A DNA stretch of 64,000 nt from Streptomyces morookaense (GCF_013030945.1 NZ_JABBXF010000032.1:86052-150051), one strand, 5' to 3'; positions 44,622-56,148 are shown, numbered from the stretch's first letter. Numbers and translations: made by a program. The notes: generated by a model from the letters alone, not told the origin.

Positions 44622-45718
44622 CGACAACTGCCGAGAACTTCCGCACGGTGTACGGGAAGCCGCCCGCCGGGGTGTGGGCCGCCCCCGGCCGCGTCAACCT
44701 GATCGGCGAATACACCGACTTCAACGACGGCTTCGTGATGCCGTTCGCGCTCCCGCACTGCACCCGGGTGGCGGCCGCCCCGCGGACGGACGGCCGGCTG
44801 CGCCTGTACTCCCGCGATGCGCAGGGCGGCGTGACGGAGGAGCCCCGCGGCTGGGCCGCATACCCGGCGGGCGTGGCGTGGGCCCTGCGCGAGGCGGGCC
44901 TGCCGGTGGGCGGCGCGGACGTGTACGTGGAGAGCGATGTGCCGGTCGGCGCGGGCCTGTCCTCTTCGGCAGCCCTGGAGGTGGCGACGGCACTTGCCCT
45001 GACCGAGCTGTACGACGCCGGGCTGCCGGGCCCGGAACTGGCCCGGCTGGCGCAGCGGGCCGAGAACGCGTTCGTCGGAGTGCCGTGCGGAATCATGGAT
45101 CAGATGGCGTCCGCTTGTTGCCGTGCGGGGCACGCTCTGCACCTGGACACGCGCGACCTCTCGATGCGGCAGATCCCTTTGGCACTGGAGCAGTGGGGTC
45201 TGCGGCTGCTGGTGATCGACACCCGGGTCAAGCACGAACTGGGCGACGGCGCGTATGCGGCCCGGCGGGCGGGGTGCGAGTCCGCTGCGCGGCGGCTGGG
45301 GGTACGGGCGTTGCGGGAGGTCGCCTGCGGTGAACTGCAGGCGGCACTGGGTGAGTTGCCTGCCGCGGAGCGCGCCTTGGTCCGTCACGTGGTGACGGAG
45401 AACGACCGGGTGGAGCGGGTCGCGGCCCTGCTGGCCGCGGGGGATGCGAGGGCTGTGGGCCCACTGCTGACGGAGGGGCACGCCTCGCTGCGCGACGACT
45501 TCCGGGTGTCCTGTGCGGAATTGGACGTGGTGGTGGAGACGGCGGTGAAGGCGGGGGCCCTGGGGGCCCGGATGACGGGCGGCGGCTTCGGCGGCTCGGC
45601 AATCGCCTTGGTGGATGGGGCAGATGAGGAAAGGGTGACCAAGGCGGTCACCGAGGCACTGGGGACGGCACGAGTGTTCGGCACGGCGGCGGGGGAGGGG
45701 GCACGGCGGGTGGCCTAG
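44618..45718 (+). CDS. galK: galactokinase
   Basis: 366 residues from the ATG at 44618 (ATGA overlap with galE). GRVNLIGEYTDFNDGF galactose signature, ATP loop PVGAGLSSSAALE and the C-terminal MTGGGFGGSAI, all of the GHMP galactokinase group. Phosphorylates galactose at C1. Last gene of the operon; a large intergenic repeat follows immediately. Confidence 0.96.
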   Translation: MTTTAENFRTVYGKPPAGVWAAPGRVNLIGEYTDFNDGFVMPFALPHCTRVAAAPRTDGRLRLYSRDAQGGVTEEPRGWAAYPAGVAWALREAGLPVGGADVYVESDVPVGAGLSSSAALEVATALALTELYDAGLPGPELARLAQRAENAFVGVPCGIMDQMASACCRAGHALHLDTRDLSMRQIPLALEQWGLRLLVIDTRVKHELGDGAYAARRAGCESAARRLGVRALREVACGELQAALGELPAAERALVRHVVTENDRVERVAALLAAGDARAVGPLLTEGHASLRDDFRVSCAELDVVVETAVKAGALGARMTGGGFGGSAIALVDGADEERVTKAVTEALGTARVFGTAAGEGARRVA

Positions 45719-45722
45719 AGCA

Positions 45723-45905
45723 GCGCCCCGTAAGGGGCGCGGGGCTGTGCTCGATATGCGGCTCCGCCGCGTGGGCGCGACCAGGCGCCCCGTAAGGGGC
45801 GCGGGGAACTGCGCGACAAGCCCCCACCGGCCCGCAGTCGACGCGCCACCCGGGGGTCCGGGGCGCAGCCCCGGAGTAACGGCCCCGCGCCCCTGACGGG
45901 GCGCC
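45723..45905. repeat. composite intergenic repeat block after galK
   Basis: Two copies of GCGCCCCGTAAGGGGCGCGG separated by the ATGCGGCTCCGCCGCGTGGG module, then the CCAC-CGGCCCGCAG and GGTCCGGGGCGCAGCCCCGG core shared with 16809-16965, ending in CCCCTGACGGGGCGCC. It lies between galK and the convergent acetyltransferase. Confidence 0.8.
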
Positions 45906-46367
45906 TCAAAGCTCCTTCACCAGCAGGTGGCTCGTGATCCCGGGCGGATAGTCCGGGATGCTCGCCGCGAGGCGATACCCCACCCGCTGGTAGAACCCCG
46001 GCGCCTGGAAGTCCCAGGTCTCCACCTGGCTGCCGATGCAGCCGAACTCCTCCCGGGCGCGGGCCTCCGCCCGCGCGATCAACCGCGAGCCCAGCCCCGC
46101 CCCGCGGGCCCCCGCGTCCACCCACAGCAGGTCCACGTGCAGCCATTGCCACTGCACATGACCGACGAGCCCGCCCGCCAGCTCCCCGCGCTCGCCGCAG
46201 GCGTACGTGGCGTACACCTCCAGCGGCCGCGCCTCCATCACCGGCGTGCGCCGCAACGCCCGCAGGGCGGGCGAACGTTCGTCGTTGACGGTCTGCAACC
46301 GTGCAAGGACAACATCGCGTCGTTCCGGGTCGTTCACCGCCTCAATACTGAACATAAAGCTCACCAT
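45906..46367 (-). CDS. GNAT-family acetyltransferase
   Basis: 153 residues from the ATG at 46367. Acetyl-CoA loop LLWVDAGARGAGLGSRLI, then ETWDFQAPGFYQRVGY, the typical motif B. No substrate can be named. Divergent from the response regulator. Confidence 0.85.
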   Translation of the reverse strand: MVSFMFSIEAVNDPERRDVVLARLQTVNDERSPALRALRRTPVMEARPLEVYATYACGERGELAGGLVGHVQWQWLHVDLLWVDAGARGAGLGSRLIARAEARAREEFGCIGSQVETWDFQAPGFYQRVGYRLAASIPDYPPGITSHLLVKEL

Positions 46368-46583
46368 AAACACCGGGGCCAGGCAGTTTTGCCAATCCGC
46401 TTCCGTTGTCGTACCCCGGCCGTACGCTGATGCACAGTGCCGGTGGGGGCCGGCGCTGATCAGGGGGCGAGACAGGCAGGTACGACGCCCGGGGCGGGGT
46501 GGTGTCAGGTCACGGCGGCGGCCGTGCACGGCGTAGGGCCCCGGGTTCGGGCGCCGTACCCGCACTGCTCCGTCTGTCCGGAG

Positions 46584-47393
46584 ATGGGGGTGTCTGTGGC
46601 ACGAATTCGGGTACTGGTGGTCGACGACCACCGCATCTTCGCCGAGTCGCTCGCCGCCGCCCTCGCGGCCGAGCAGGATGTGGACGTCTCGGCGGCCGGC
46701 AGCGGGCCGGCGGCGCTGCGTGCGGTGGAGCGCGCGGCAGGTGAGGGGCGGCGCTTCGACGTGCTGCTGATCGATGCCGACCTCGGCGCGGTCGGCACGG
46801 ACGGCGTGCGCGTACCGCCCCAGCTCCGGGGCCAGGGCCCCGGGCCGGACGGCCAGGGGGCCGTCACGGAAGGCGCGGTGGACGGCATCTCGCTGGTGGC
46901 GCGGGTGCGCGCGAGCCACCCGGGCGTGCGCACGGTGGTGCTGGCCGAGCGGGACGACCCGCGCCGGGCGGCCGCCGCGCTGCAGGCCGGGGCCGGCGGC
47001 TGGGTGGCGAAGGACTGTTCGCTGTCCCGCCTGCTCGCGGTGATCCGCGGGGTCCTGCGGGACGAGACGCATCTGCCGCCCGCCCTGCTGACGGGAGTGC
47101 TCCGCGAGCTGACGGCGGCGCGCAAGCACCGCACGGAGAGCGAGCGGCTCGTCGAGTCGCTGACCCCGCGCGAGCGCGAGGTGCTGCGCTGCATGGTGGC
47201 CGGGCTCGGCCGCAAGGCGGTGGCCGAGCGGCTCTATCTGTCCCCGCACACGGTGCGCACGCACATGCAGAACGTGCTGGGCAAGCTCGGCGTGCACTCC
47301 ACGCTCGCCGCGGTGGCGCTGGCCCGGCGGGCCGGCGTGGGCCCGGTGGACCTAGCCGGGGACGTTGTCGAACGGGGCGGTCAACTGGCGTAG
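46584..47393 (+). CDS. LuxR-family response regulator with an insertion in the receiver
   Basis: 269 residues from the ATG at 46584; GTGs at 46590 and 46596 are alternatives, the last with GGAGATGGGG before it. Receiver acidic pair VVDDHR, phospho-acceptor Asp in LLIDADLG and conserved Lys in GGWVAKD are all present. Between the Asp and the next helix there is a Gly/Pro/Gln-rich insert of about 25-30 residues (RVPPQLRGQGPGPDGQGA). C-terminal LuxR helix-turn-helix at about 200-255. No kinase beside it. The last 42 bases overlap the MarR gene. Confidence 0.85.
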   Translation: MGVSVARIRVLVVDDHRIFAESLAAALAAEQDVDVSAAGSGPAALRAVERAAGEGRRFDVLLIDADLGAVGTDGVRVPPQLRGQGPGPDGQGAVTEGAVDGISLVARVRASHPGVRTVVLAERDDPRRAAAALQAGAGGWVAKDCSLSRLLAVIRGVLRDETHLPPALLTGVLRELTAARKHRTESERLVESLTPREREVLRCMVAGLGRKAVAERLYLSPHTVRTHMQNVLGKLGVHSTLAAVALARRAGVGPVDLAGDVVERGGQLA

Positions 47394-47849
47394 CAGCCGG
47401 GCCAGTTCGCCCCGCTGGGCCGGGGAGAGCTCGGCGAGGATGGCGCGCTCCTGGGCCAGCAGTCCGGCGAGCGCCTGGTCGGCGCGGTCCCGGCCCTCGT
47501 CCGTGAGGCGGACGAGCACGCCGCGCCGGTCGCTGGGATCGGGCTCGCGCAGCACGAGGCCCTTCTTGGCGAGCCGGTCGATGCGGTTGGTCATGGTGCC
47601 GGAGGTGACCAGGGTCTGGGTCAGCAGCTGGCCCGGCGAGAGCTGGTAGGGCGCGCCCGCGCGCCGCAGCGAGGTCAGGACGTCGAACTCCCAGGGCTCC
47701 AGCTGGTGCTCGGAGAAGGCGAGCCGCCGCGCCCGGTCGAGGTGCCGGGCCAGCCTGCTGACGCGGCTGAGCACTTCGAGTGGTTCCACGTCGAGGTCGG
47801 GGCGCTCTCGACGCCACGCCGCGACCAGCCGATCGACCTCGTCCTCCAT
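47352..47849 (-). CDS. tamR: MarR-family regulator, probably TamR
   Basis: 165 residues. Winged helix with TMTNRIDRLAKKGLVLREPD and the DRRGVLVRLTDEG wing, standard MarR. It is divergent from a trans-aconitate methyltransferase gene, the arrangement of TamR in Streptomyces coelicolor, which senses trans-aconitate, citrate and similar metabolites and represses its own and the tam promoter. The palindrome at 47884-47897 is the likely site. The name rests on this context. Confidence 0.82.
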   Translation of the reverse strand: MEDEVDRLVAAWRRERPDLDVEPLEVLSRVSRLARHLDRARRLAFSEHQLEPWEFDVLTSLRRAGAPYQLSPGQLLTQTLVTSGTMTNRIDRLAKKGLVLREPDPSDRRGVLVRLTDEGRDRADQALAGLLAQERAILAELSPAQRGELARLLRQLTAPFDNVPG

Positions 47850-47883
47850 GGGATCAGTGTAGTTGGTCTGTCGACATGAAGTC

Positions 47884-47897
47884 TCTTGACGTCAAGA
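47884..47897. promoter_or_regulatory. palindromic operator between MarR and methyltransferase genes
   Basis: TCTTGACGTCAAGA, a perfect 14-bp palindrome, centred in the divergent promoter; a second dyad TGTCGACA lies at 47869-47876. Fits a MarR-family dimer site. Confidence 0.75.
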
Positions 47898-47961
47898 TAA
47901 CTGGGGAGGGATGCTGGAAGGGCCACGCCAGGCCCAGGTCACTCCTCGCAGGAGGCTCACC

Positions 47962-48768
47962 ATGCCCGTATGGGATCCGCAGCAGTACCTCCGCCACGCG
48001 GGCCCGCGCACCCGCCCCTTCCAGGATCTGCTCGCCCGCGTGCCGGAGCTGCCCGGCAGCCCGGCGCGCATCGCCGACCTGGGCTGCGGCCCGGGGAACG
48101 CGACGGCCCTGCTGGCCGAGCGCTGGCCCGACGCGCACATCACGGGCTACGACAACTCGGCCGCGATGCTGGAGGAGGCGCAGGCGTACGCGGGGGAGAC
48201 GCTGCGCGGCGGCCGCATCGACTTCGCGTACGGCGACCTGACGCGGTGGTCCGCGCAGGGGGCGCGGTACGACCTGATCGTCTCGAACGCGGCGTTCCAG
48301 TGGGTGCCGGGCCATGCGGAGGCGTTCCCGGCGCTGCTGGCGGATGTGGCGCCGGGCGGCACGTTCGCCTTCCAGGTACCGGGGAACGGGGATGCCCCGA
48401 GCCATGCGCTGCTGCGCGAGCTGTGCGGTTCGCCGCGGTGGTGGGACCGGCTGGGCGCCGCCGGGCGCCGCACGGTGGACGTCCGCGAGCCCGCGGACTA
48501 CCTGGAGCGGCTGGCGGCGCTGGGGTGCGAGGTGGATGCGTGGGAGACGACGTACCTCCACCTGCTGGAGGGGGAGGACCCGGTCCTGGAATGGCTGAAG
48601 GGGACGGGCCTGCGGCCCGTGCTGACGGCGCTGGCGGATGCCCCCGAGGAACGCGAGGCGTTCCTTTCGGAGTACCGGGGTCTGCTGCGCAAGGCCTATC
48701 CGGCGGGGCCGGGGGGAACGGTGTTTCCGTTCCGGCGGATCTTCGTGGTGGCCCGGAAACGGGGCTGA
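47962..48768 (+). CDS. tam: trans-aconitate 2-methyltransferase
   Basis: 268 residues from the ATG at 47962 with CAGGAGG before it. SAM motif I ADLGCGPGNAT, then GYDNSAAML and VSNAAFQWVPGH, which with WDPQQYLRHAGPRTRPFQDL at the start are the marks of Tam. It methyl-esterifies trans-aconitate, a by-product that inhibits aconitase. Under probable control of the divergent MarR protein. Confidence 0.93.
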   Translation: MPVWDPQQYLRHAGPRTRPFQDLLARVPELPGSPARIADLGCGPGNATALLAERWPDAHITGYDNSAAMLEEAQAYAGETLRGGRIDFAYGDLTRWSAQGARYDLIVSNAAFQWVPGHAEAFPALLADVAPGGTFAFQVPGNGDAPSHALLRELCGSPRWWDRLGAAGRRTVDVREPADYLERLAALGCEVDAWETTYLHLLEGEDPVLEWLKGTGLRPVLTALADAPEEREAFLSEYRGLLRKAYPAGPGGTVFPFRRIFVVARKRG

Positions 48769-48880
48769 GCGCCGTTGCGGCGGATTCAAGAGTGCGGGCG
48801 CACCTTTGGCCCGGCCATGGCCCTCCGGGCCTGCGGTCAAGGGCGCGAAGCGCCTCTTGCCGCCAGGCCCCGGCCGGAGC

Positions 48881-48899
48881 GAAGAGGCTCCGCCTCTTC
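48881..48899 (+). terminator. hairpin in the tam-TetR convergent gap
   Basis: GAAGAGGC-TCC-GCCTCTTC, perfect 8-base stem with a 3-base loop; a related word GCGAAGCGCCTCTTG lies just before. The 223-base gap otherwise shows no gene. Confidence 0.6.
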
Positions 48900-48991
48900 A
48901 ACTCCGCCGCAACGGCGAGCAACCACCGTGGAGCGGACCGGCGGTGCCGGACCCGCCGCAACCCCCGGGCGCCCCGCGCCCCGACGCGCCG

Positions 48992-49693
48992 TCAGGCGCG
49001 CCGGTGCCCCACAAGCCTCGGCTTCGGCTCCAGGCCGTCCAGCCCGTGCCACGCCAAGTTGACCAAATGGGCCGCCACTTCGGCCTTCTTCGGCTTGCGG
49101 ACGTCCAGCCACCACTGGCCCGTCAGGGCCACCATGCCGACCAGCGCCTGCGCATACAGCGGGGCCAGCTTCGGGTCGAAGCCCCGCGCCTTGAACTCCA
49201 GGCCCAGGATGTCCTCGACCTGCGTCGCGATGTCGCTGATGAGCGAGGCGAACGTGCCCGTCGACTGCGCCACCGGCGAATCCCGCACCAGGATGCGGAA
49301 GCCGTCCGTGTACGTCTCGATGTAGTCGAGGAGGGCGAACGCCGCCTGCTCCAGCAGCTCCCGCGGGTGACCCGCGGTCAGCGCGCCCGTCACCATGTCG
49401 AGCAGCTGCCGCATCTCCCGGTCGACGACGACCGCGTACAGCCCCTCCTTGCCGCCGAAATGCTCGTACACCACCGGCTTGGAGACCCCGGCCTTGGCCG
49501 CGATCTCCTCCACCGAGGTGCCCTCGAAACCGCGCTCGGCGAACAGGGCGCGACCGATGTCCAGCAGCTGTTCCCGGCGCTCCGCGCCGGTCATCCGCAC
49601 CCGGCGGGGCCGGGAGCGCCGGGGCGCGGGAGCCTTCTGGGAAGGACTGGAGGAAGAATCATTGCTGTCGATCGTCGCCACGCCGTCCATCAT
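48992..49693 (-). CDS. TetR-family regulator of the desaturase operon
   Basis: 233 residues from the ATG at 49693, which overlaps the desaturase stop. A charged N-terminal extension of about 30 residues precedes the helix-turn-helix (SVEEIAAKAGVSKPVVYEHF). Second gene after the desaturase and so likely an autorepressor that senses acyl-CoA or membrane state, as in other desaturase-TetR pairs. Candidate operator at 50720-50746. Confidence 0.85.
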   Translation of the reverse strand: MMDGVATIDSNDSSSSPSQKAPAPRRSRPRRVRMTGAERREQLLDIGRALFAERGFEGTSVEEIAAKAGVSKPVVYEHFGGKEGLYAVVVDREMRQLLDMVTGALTAGHPRELLEQAAFALLDYIETYTDGFRILVRDSPVAQSTGTFASLISDIATQVEDILGLEFKARGFDPKLAPLYAQALVGMVALTGQWWLDVRKPKKAEVAAHLVNLAWHGLDGLEPKPRLVGHRRA

Positions 49694-50691
49694 GCCGGGT
49701 GTGCGGCGCCTTCATCCTCCCGGTTTCCCCGGGGCGCCCGGCGAGAGTCGATCCGGCCCGCGCTCGGCCAGCGCACGTCGTAGGCCCAGCCCGCCTTCTC
49801 GAACCAGCGGATGAGGCGGGCGCTGGAGTCGAGCTGGCCCCGCAGCACACCGTGCCGCGCGGACGTCGGGTCGGCGTGGTGCAGGTTGTGCCAGGACTCG
49901 CCGCACGACAGGACGGCGAGCCACCACACGTTGCCCGAGCGGTCGCGCGACTTGAACGGGCGCTTGCCGACGGCGTGGCAGATCGAGTTGATCGACCACG
50001 TCACATGGTGCAGCAGAGCCACCCGCACCAGCGAGCCCCAGAAGAACGCCGTCAGCGCGCCCTGCCACGACCAGGTGACCAGGCCACCCACCAGCGGCGG
50101 GAACAGCAGCGAGACGACCGTCCAGAGCACGAACTGGCGCGAGACACGGCGGATCACCGGGTCCTTGATGAGGTCCGGCGCGTATTTGTGCTGCGGCGTC
50201 TGCTCCTCGTCGAACATCCAGCCGACGTGGGCCCACCACAGGCCCTTGAGGAGCGCGGGCACCGTCTCGCCGTACCGCCAGGGGGAGTGCGGGTCGCCCT
50301 CGGCGTCGGAGAACTTGTGGTGCTTCCGGTGGTCGGCGACCCAGCGCACCACCGGCCCCTCGACCGCGAGCGAGCCCATGATCGCCAGCGCGATCCGCAG
50401 CGGGCGCTTCGCCTTGAAGGCGCCGTGGGTGAAGTGGCGGTGGAAGCCGATCGTGATGCCGTGGCAGCCGATGTAGTACATGGCCACCAGCAGGCCCAGA
50501 TCCAGCCAGCTCACCCCCCACCCCCAGGTCAGCGGGACGGCGGCGACCAGCGCGAGGAACGGCACGGCGATGAACAGCCCAAGGGTGATCTGCTCGACCG
50601 AGCGCTTGCTGTCGCCGCCCAGAGTGGCGGACGGGAGCGGGGTGTCCTGGGCCTTCGGCGCGTCTTCGAGCACATCGGGGCTTGCAGTCAT
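49690..50691 (-). CDS. acyl-CoA / fatty acid desaturase (delta-9 type)
   Basis: 333 residues, four TM helices, three histidine boxes HRHFTH, HRKHH and HNLHH that hold the di-iron centre. Introduces a double bond into fatty acyl chains for membrane fluidity; needs O2 and electron donors not found here. First gene of an operon with TetR (ATGA overlap). Confidence 0.94.
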   Translation of the reverse strand: MTASPDVLEDAPKAQDTPLPSATLGGDSKRSVEQITLGLFIAVPFLALVAAVPLTWGWGVSWLDLGLLVAMYYIGCHGITIGFHRHFTHGAFKAKRPLRIALAIMGSLAVEGPVVRWVADHRKHHKFSDAEGDPHSPWRYGETVPALLKGLWWAHVGWMFDEEQTPQHKYAPDLIKDPVIRRVSRQFVLWTVVSLLFPPLVGGLVTWSWQGALTAFFWGSLVRVALLHHVTWSINSICHAVGKRPFKSRDRSGNVWWLAVLSCGESWHNLHHADPTSARHGVLRGQLDSSARLIRWFEKAGWAYDVRWPSAGRIDSRRAPRGNREDEGAAHPA

Positions 50692-50719
50692 GTGTTCCCT
50701 CAGGGAGTCGGAGCATGGC

Positions 50720-50746
50720 TACGGTTCCGTAACCTACGGCATCGTA
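50720..50746. promoter_or_regulatory. tandem dyads upstream of the desaturase
   Basis: TACGGTTCCGTA (50720-50731, perfect) and TACGGCATCGTA (50735-50746, one mismatch in the arms) lie 15 bases apart, 29 bases upstream of the desaturase start. Likely TetR sites; they are also in the promoter region of ppc. Confidence 0.65.
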
Positions 50747-50892
50747 AGTATGGCAGGGCGGCAGCCGGGGGCAAGAGGGCTGCGGGGCACCGCGCGTCGG
50801 GCGGGGGCCCGGCGGAGACCTATGCTGGGGGCGTCGGACAGCGCGGTCCGCCACCCCTCCAGATGCTCAGAACTTCGCAAGGAGCCGCACCT

Positions 50893-53616
<2,724 letters not shown>

Positions 53617-53640
53617 AACTGCGGGCCGTCCCTGGTTGCC

Positions 53641-53703
53641 CGTGCAGTTCCTCCCCCAGCTACCGCTGGGGGTGCCCCCAGCGCCCCTTACGGGGCGCGG
53701 GGC
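53641..53703. repeat. intergenic repeat copy (hairpin form)
   Basis: GTGCAGTTCCTCCCCCAGCT, then GCTGGGGGTGCCCCCAGC and GCGCCCCTTACGGGGCGC. Same module order as 31869-31928. It lies between the convergent ppc and pth genes. Confidence 0.75.
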
Positions 53704-53731
53704 CGGGGTGCGGGCAACTGGGGCGCGCCCC

Positions 53732-54325
53732 CTACGAGTTGTACGTCCCCTGCGCCCGCTCCAGGCCGTCCACGATCAGTGACTCGACCGCGTCCGCGGC
53801 GCGGTCCACCTCGTAGGCCAGGTCCTTGCGCTCCGTCGACGAGAAGTCCTTCAGGACGAAGTCCGCCACCTGCATCCGGCCCGGCGGGCGGCCGATGCCG
53901 AAGCGGACGCGGCAGTAGTCCGGGCCCAGGGCCTTGGTGATGGACTTGAGGCCGTTGTGGCCGTTGTCGCCGCCGCCCAGCTTCAGGCGCAGCGTGCCGT
54001 AGTCGATGTCCAGTTCGTCGTGCACGGCGATCACATGCCCCACCGGCACCTTGTAGAAGTCGCGCAGTGCGGCCGTCGGGCCGCCCGACAGATTCATGAA
54101 CGACATCGGCTTGGCGACCACCACGCGGCGGCTGGAGACACCGGGGGTGCCGAGCCGGCCCTCGACCACCTGGGCCCGTGCCTTGTGCGCCTTGAACTTG
54201 CCGCCCATCCGCTCCGCGAGCAGGTCCGCGACCATGAAGCCCACGTTGTGGCGGTTGCCCTCGTACTCGGGGCCGGGGTTGCCGAGGCCCACGATCAGCC
54301 AGGGGGCGCTGGAGTCGTCCGTCAT
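53732..54325 (-). CDS. pth: peptidyl-tRNA hydrolase
   Basis: 197 residues from the ATG at 54325, preferred over the ATG at 54331 because AGGAG lies at the right distance. LIVGLGNPGPEYEGNRHNVG with the catalytic His, KPMSFMNLSGG and DELDIDYG. Releases peptides from tRNA that falls off ribosomes. Follows rplY on the minus strand after a strong terminator hairpin. Confidence 0.96.
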   Translation of the reverse strand: MTDDSSAPWLIVGLGNPGPEYEGNRHNVGFMVADLLAERMGGKFKAHKARAQVVEGRLGTPGVSSRRVVVAKPMSFMNLSGGPTAALRDFYKVPVGHVIAVHDELDIDYGTLRLKLGGGDNGHNGLKSITKALGPDYCRVRFGIGRPPGRMQVADFVLKDFSSTERKDLAYEVDRAADAVESLIVDGLERAQGTYNS

Positions 54326-54348
54326 CTGCATGTCTCCTTCATAGCGAA

Positions 54349-54381
54349 CCGCCGCCCCGCTCCAGCGGAGCGGGGCGGCGG
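54349..54381 (-). terminator. rplY terminator
   Basis: Perfect 15-base stem around an AGC loop (CCGCCGCCCCGCTCC and its complement), directly after rplY and before pth. Confidence 0.88.
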
Positions 54382-54406
54382 CAGCGGTGTGCTATCGGGG
54401 CGAGGC

Positions 54407-54979
54407 TCAGGCCTCGGTGCCCTCGGCCTCGGCGGCGGGGGCGTTACCGGCGACGACGTGCAGCACGACGGCGTCGGCCTCGACGGCCAGCTCGACACCG
54501 GCCGGCAGGGCGATGTCCTTGGCCAGGACGGAGGCGCCGGCGTCCAGGCCCGCGATGGAAACGGTGACGGCCTCGGGGATGTGGGTGGCCTCGGCCTCGA
54601 CCGGCAGGGCGGTCAGGGTGTGCTCGAGCAGGTTGCCGCCGGGGGCCAGCTCGCCCTCGGTGTGGACCGGAACCTCGACGGTGACCTTCTCGCCGCGCTT
54701 GACGACCAGCAGGTCGACGTGGACCAGGAAGCCCTTGAGCGCGTCGCGCTGGACCTGCTTGGGGATGACCAGCTCGTTGCGGCCCTCGATGTCCAGGGAG
54801 AGCAGGACGTTCGGGGTCTTGAGGGCCATCATCAGGTCGTGGCCGGGCAGCGTGACGTGGACCGGCTCGGCACCGTGGCCGTAGACGACGGCGGGAACCA
54901 GGTTGGCGCGGCGGTCACGGCGGGCGGAACCCTTGCCGAACTCGGTGCGGACGGCGGCGGCGAGCTTGATCTCGGCCAT
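54407..54979 (-). CDS. rplY: 50S ribosomal protein L25/general stress protein Ctc
   Basis: 190 residues. N-terminal 5S rRNA-binding L25 domain (RTEFGKGSARRDRRANLVPA, VVYGHG) plus the longer C-terminal Ctc beta domain, ending in an acidic Ala/Glu tail. The long form is normal for actinobacteria. Between prs and pth, each bounded by hairpins. Confidence 0.95.
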   Translation of the reverse strand: MAEIKLAAAVRTEFGKGSARRDRRANLVPAVVYGHGAEPVHVTLPGHDLMMALKTPNVLLSLDIEGRNELVIPKQVQRDALKGFLVHVDLLVVKRGEKVTVEVPVHTEGELAPGGNLLEHTLTALPVEAEATHIPEAVTVSIAGLDAGASVLAKDIALPAGVELAVEADAVVLHVVAGNAPAAEAEGTEA

Positions 54980-55086
54980 GGTGCACTCCTCGGAGGCTTG
55001 AACTGTGCGGGGCGGTCACCCGGCCCACGACAGGCCTGCTACGAAGAGCGCGTCGATAACGGACCGCCGCACACCCTTACCAAAGG

Positions 55087-55141
55087 GGGCGGCCTCCCTC
55101 GCCGAGCAACTCGAGGAGTGTACCCGGCGGGGAGGCCGCCC
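55087..55141 (-). terminator. prs terminator
   Basis: GGGCGGCCTCCC (55087-55098) and GGGAGGCCGCCC (55130-55141): perfect 12-base arms with a 31-base loop, 30 bases after prs. Confidence 0.75.
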
Positions 55142-55170
55142 GGAAATCGATCAGCGCGTGCGCAGAACGG

Positions 55171-56148
55171 TTACGCCTGCTCGTCGAAGAGGCTGGTGAC
55201 CGAGCCGTCCTCGAACACCTCGCGCACGGCGCGCGCGATCGTCGGGGCGATCGACAGGACCGTGATCTTGTCGAGCTCCAGCTCGTTCGGCGTGGGCAGC
55301 GTGTTGGTGAAGACGAACTCGCTGACCTTGGAGTTCTTCAGACGGTCCGCGGCCGGGCCGGAGAGCACGCCGTGCGTCGCGGTGACGATGACGTCCGCGG
55401 CACCGTGGGCGAACAGGGCGTCCGCGGCGGCGCAGATGGTGCCACCGGTGTCGATCATGTCGTCGACGAGCACGCAGACGCGGCCCTCGACGTCACCGAC
55501 GACCTCGTGGACGGTGACCTGGTTGGCGACGTCCTTGTCGCGGCGCTTGTGGACGATCGCCAGCGGCGCGCCCAGACGGTCGCACCAGCGGTCGGCGACG
55601 CGCACGCGGCCGGCGTCGGGGGAGACGACGGTGAGCTTGTCGCGGTCGACCTTGGCGCCCACGTAGTCCGCGAGGATCGGCAGCGCGAACAGGTGGTCCA
55701 CCGGGCCGTCGAAGAAGCCCTGGATCTGGTCGGTGTGCAGGTCGACCGTGAGGATCCGGTCGGCACCCGCGGTCTTGAACAGGTCGGCGACCAGGCGGGC
55801 GGAGATGGGCTCACGGCCGCGGTGCTTCTTGTCCTGCCGGGCGTAGCCGTAGAACGGCACGATCACCGTGATGGAGCGGGCCGAGGCCCGCTTCAGCGCG
55901 TCGATCATGATCAGCTGTTCCATGACCCACTTGTTGATGGGAGCCGTGTGGCTCTGCATCAGGAAGCAGTCGGCGCCGCGCGCGGACTCCTGGAAGCGGA
56001 CGTAGATCTCGCCGTTGGCGAAGTCGAATGCCTTGGTCGGGACCAGGCCGACGCCCAGCTGGTGCGCGACCTCCTCGGCAAGCTCGGGGTGGGCGCGGCC
56101 GGAGAAGAGCATGAGCTTCTTCTCGCCGGTCGTCTTGATCCCGGTCAC
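55171..56148 (-). CDS. prs: ribose-phosphate pyrophosphokinase
   Basis: 325 residues from the GTG at 56148 with AAGGAG. FSGRAHPELAEEVA at the start, FANGEIYVRFQES, the RQDKKHRGREPISARL loop, and PRPP site VLVDDMIDTGGT. Makes PRPP for nucleotide, His and Trp synthesis. Follows glmU with a 73-base gap, the classic glmU-prs pair. Confidence 0.97.
   Translation of the reverse strand: MTGIKTTGEKKLMLFSGRAHPELAEEVAHQLGVGLVPTKAFDFANGEIYVRFQESARGADCFLMQSHTAPINKWVMEQLIMIDALKRASARSITVIVPFYGYARQDKKHRGREPISARLVADLFKTAGADRILTVDLHTDQIQGFFDGPVDHLFALPILADYVGAKVDRDKLTVVSPDAGRVRVADRWCDRLGAPLAIVHKRRDKDVANQVTVHEVVGDVEGRVCVLVDDMIDTGGTICAAADALFAHGAADVIVTATHGVLSGPAADRLKNSKVSEFVFTNTLPTPNELELDKITVLSIAPTIARAVREVFEDGSVTSLFDEQA

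Noticed and set aside
49699..50892. N-terminal extension of the ppc frame by 398 codons
   Set aside because: It crosses the desaturase gene on the other strand; the GTG at 50893 has a proper ribosome binding site and gives the family length.
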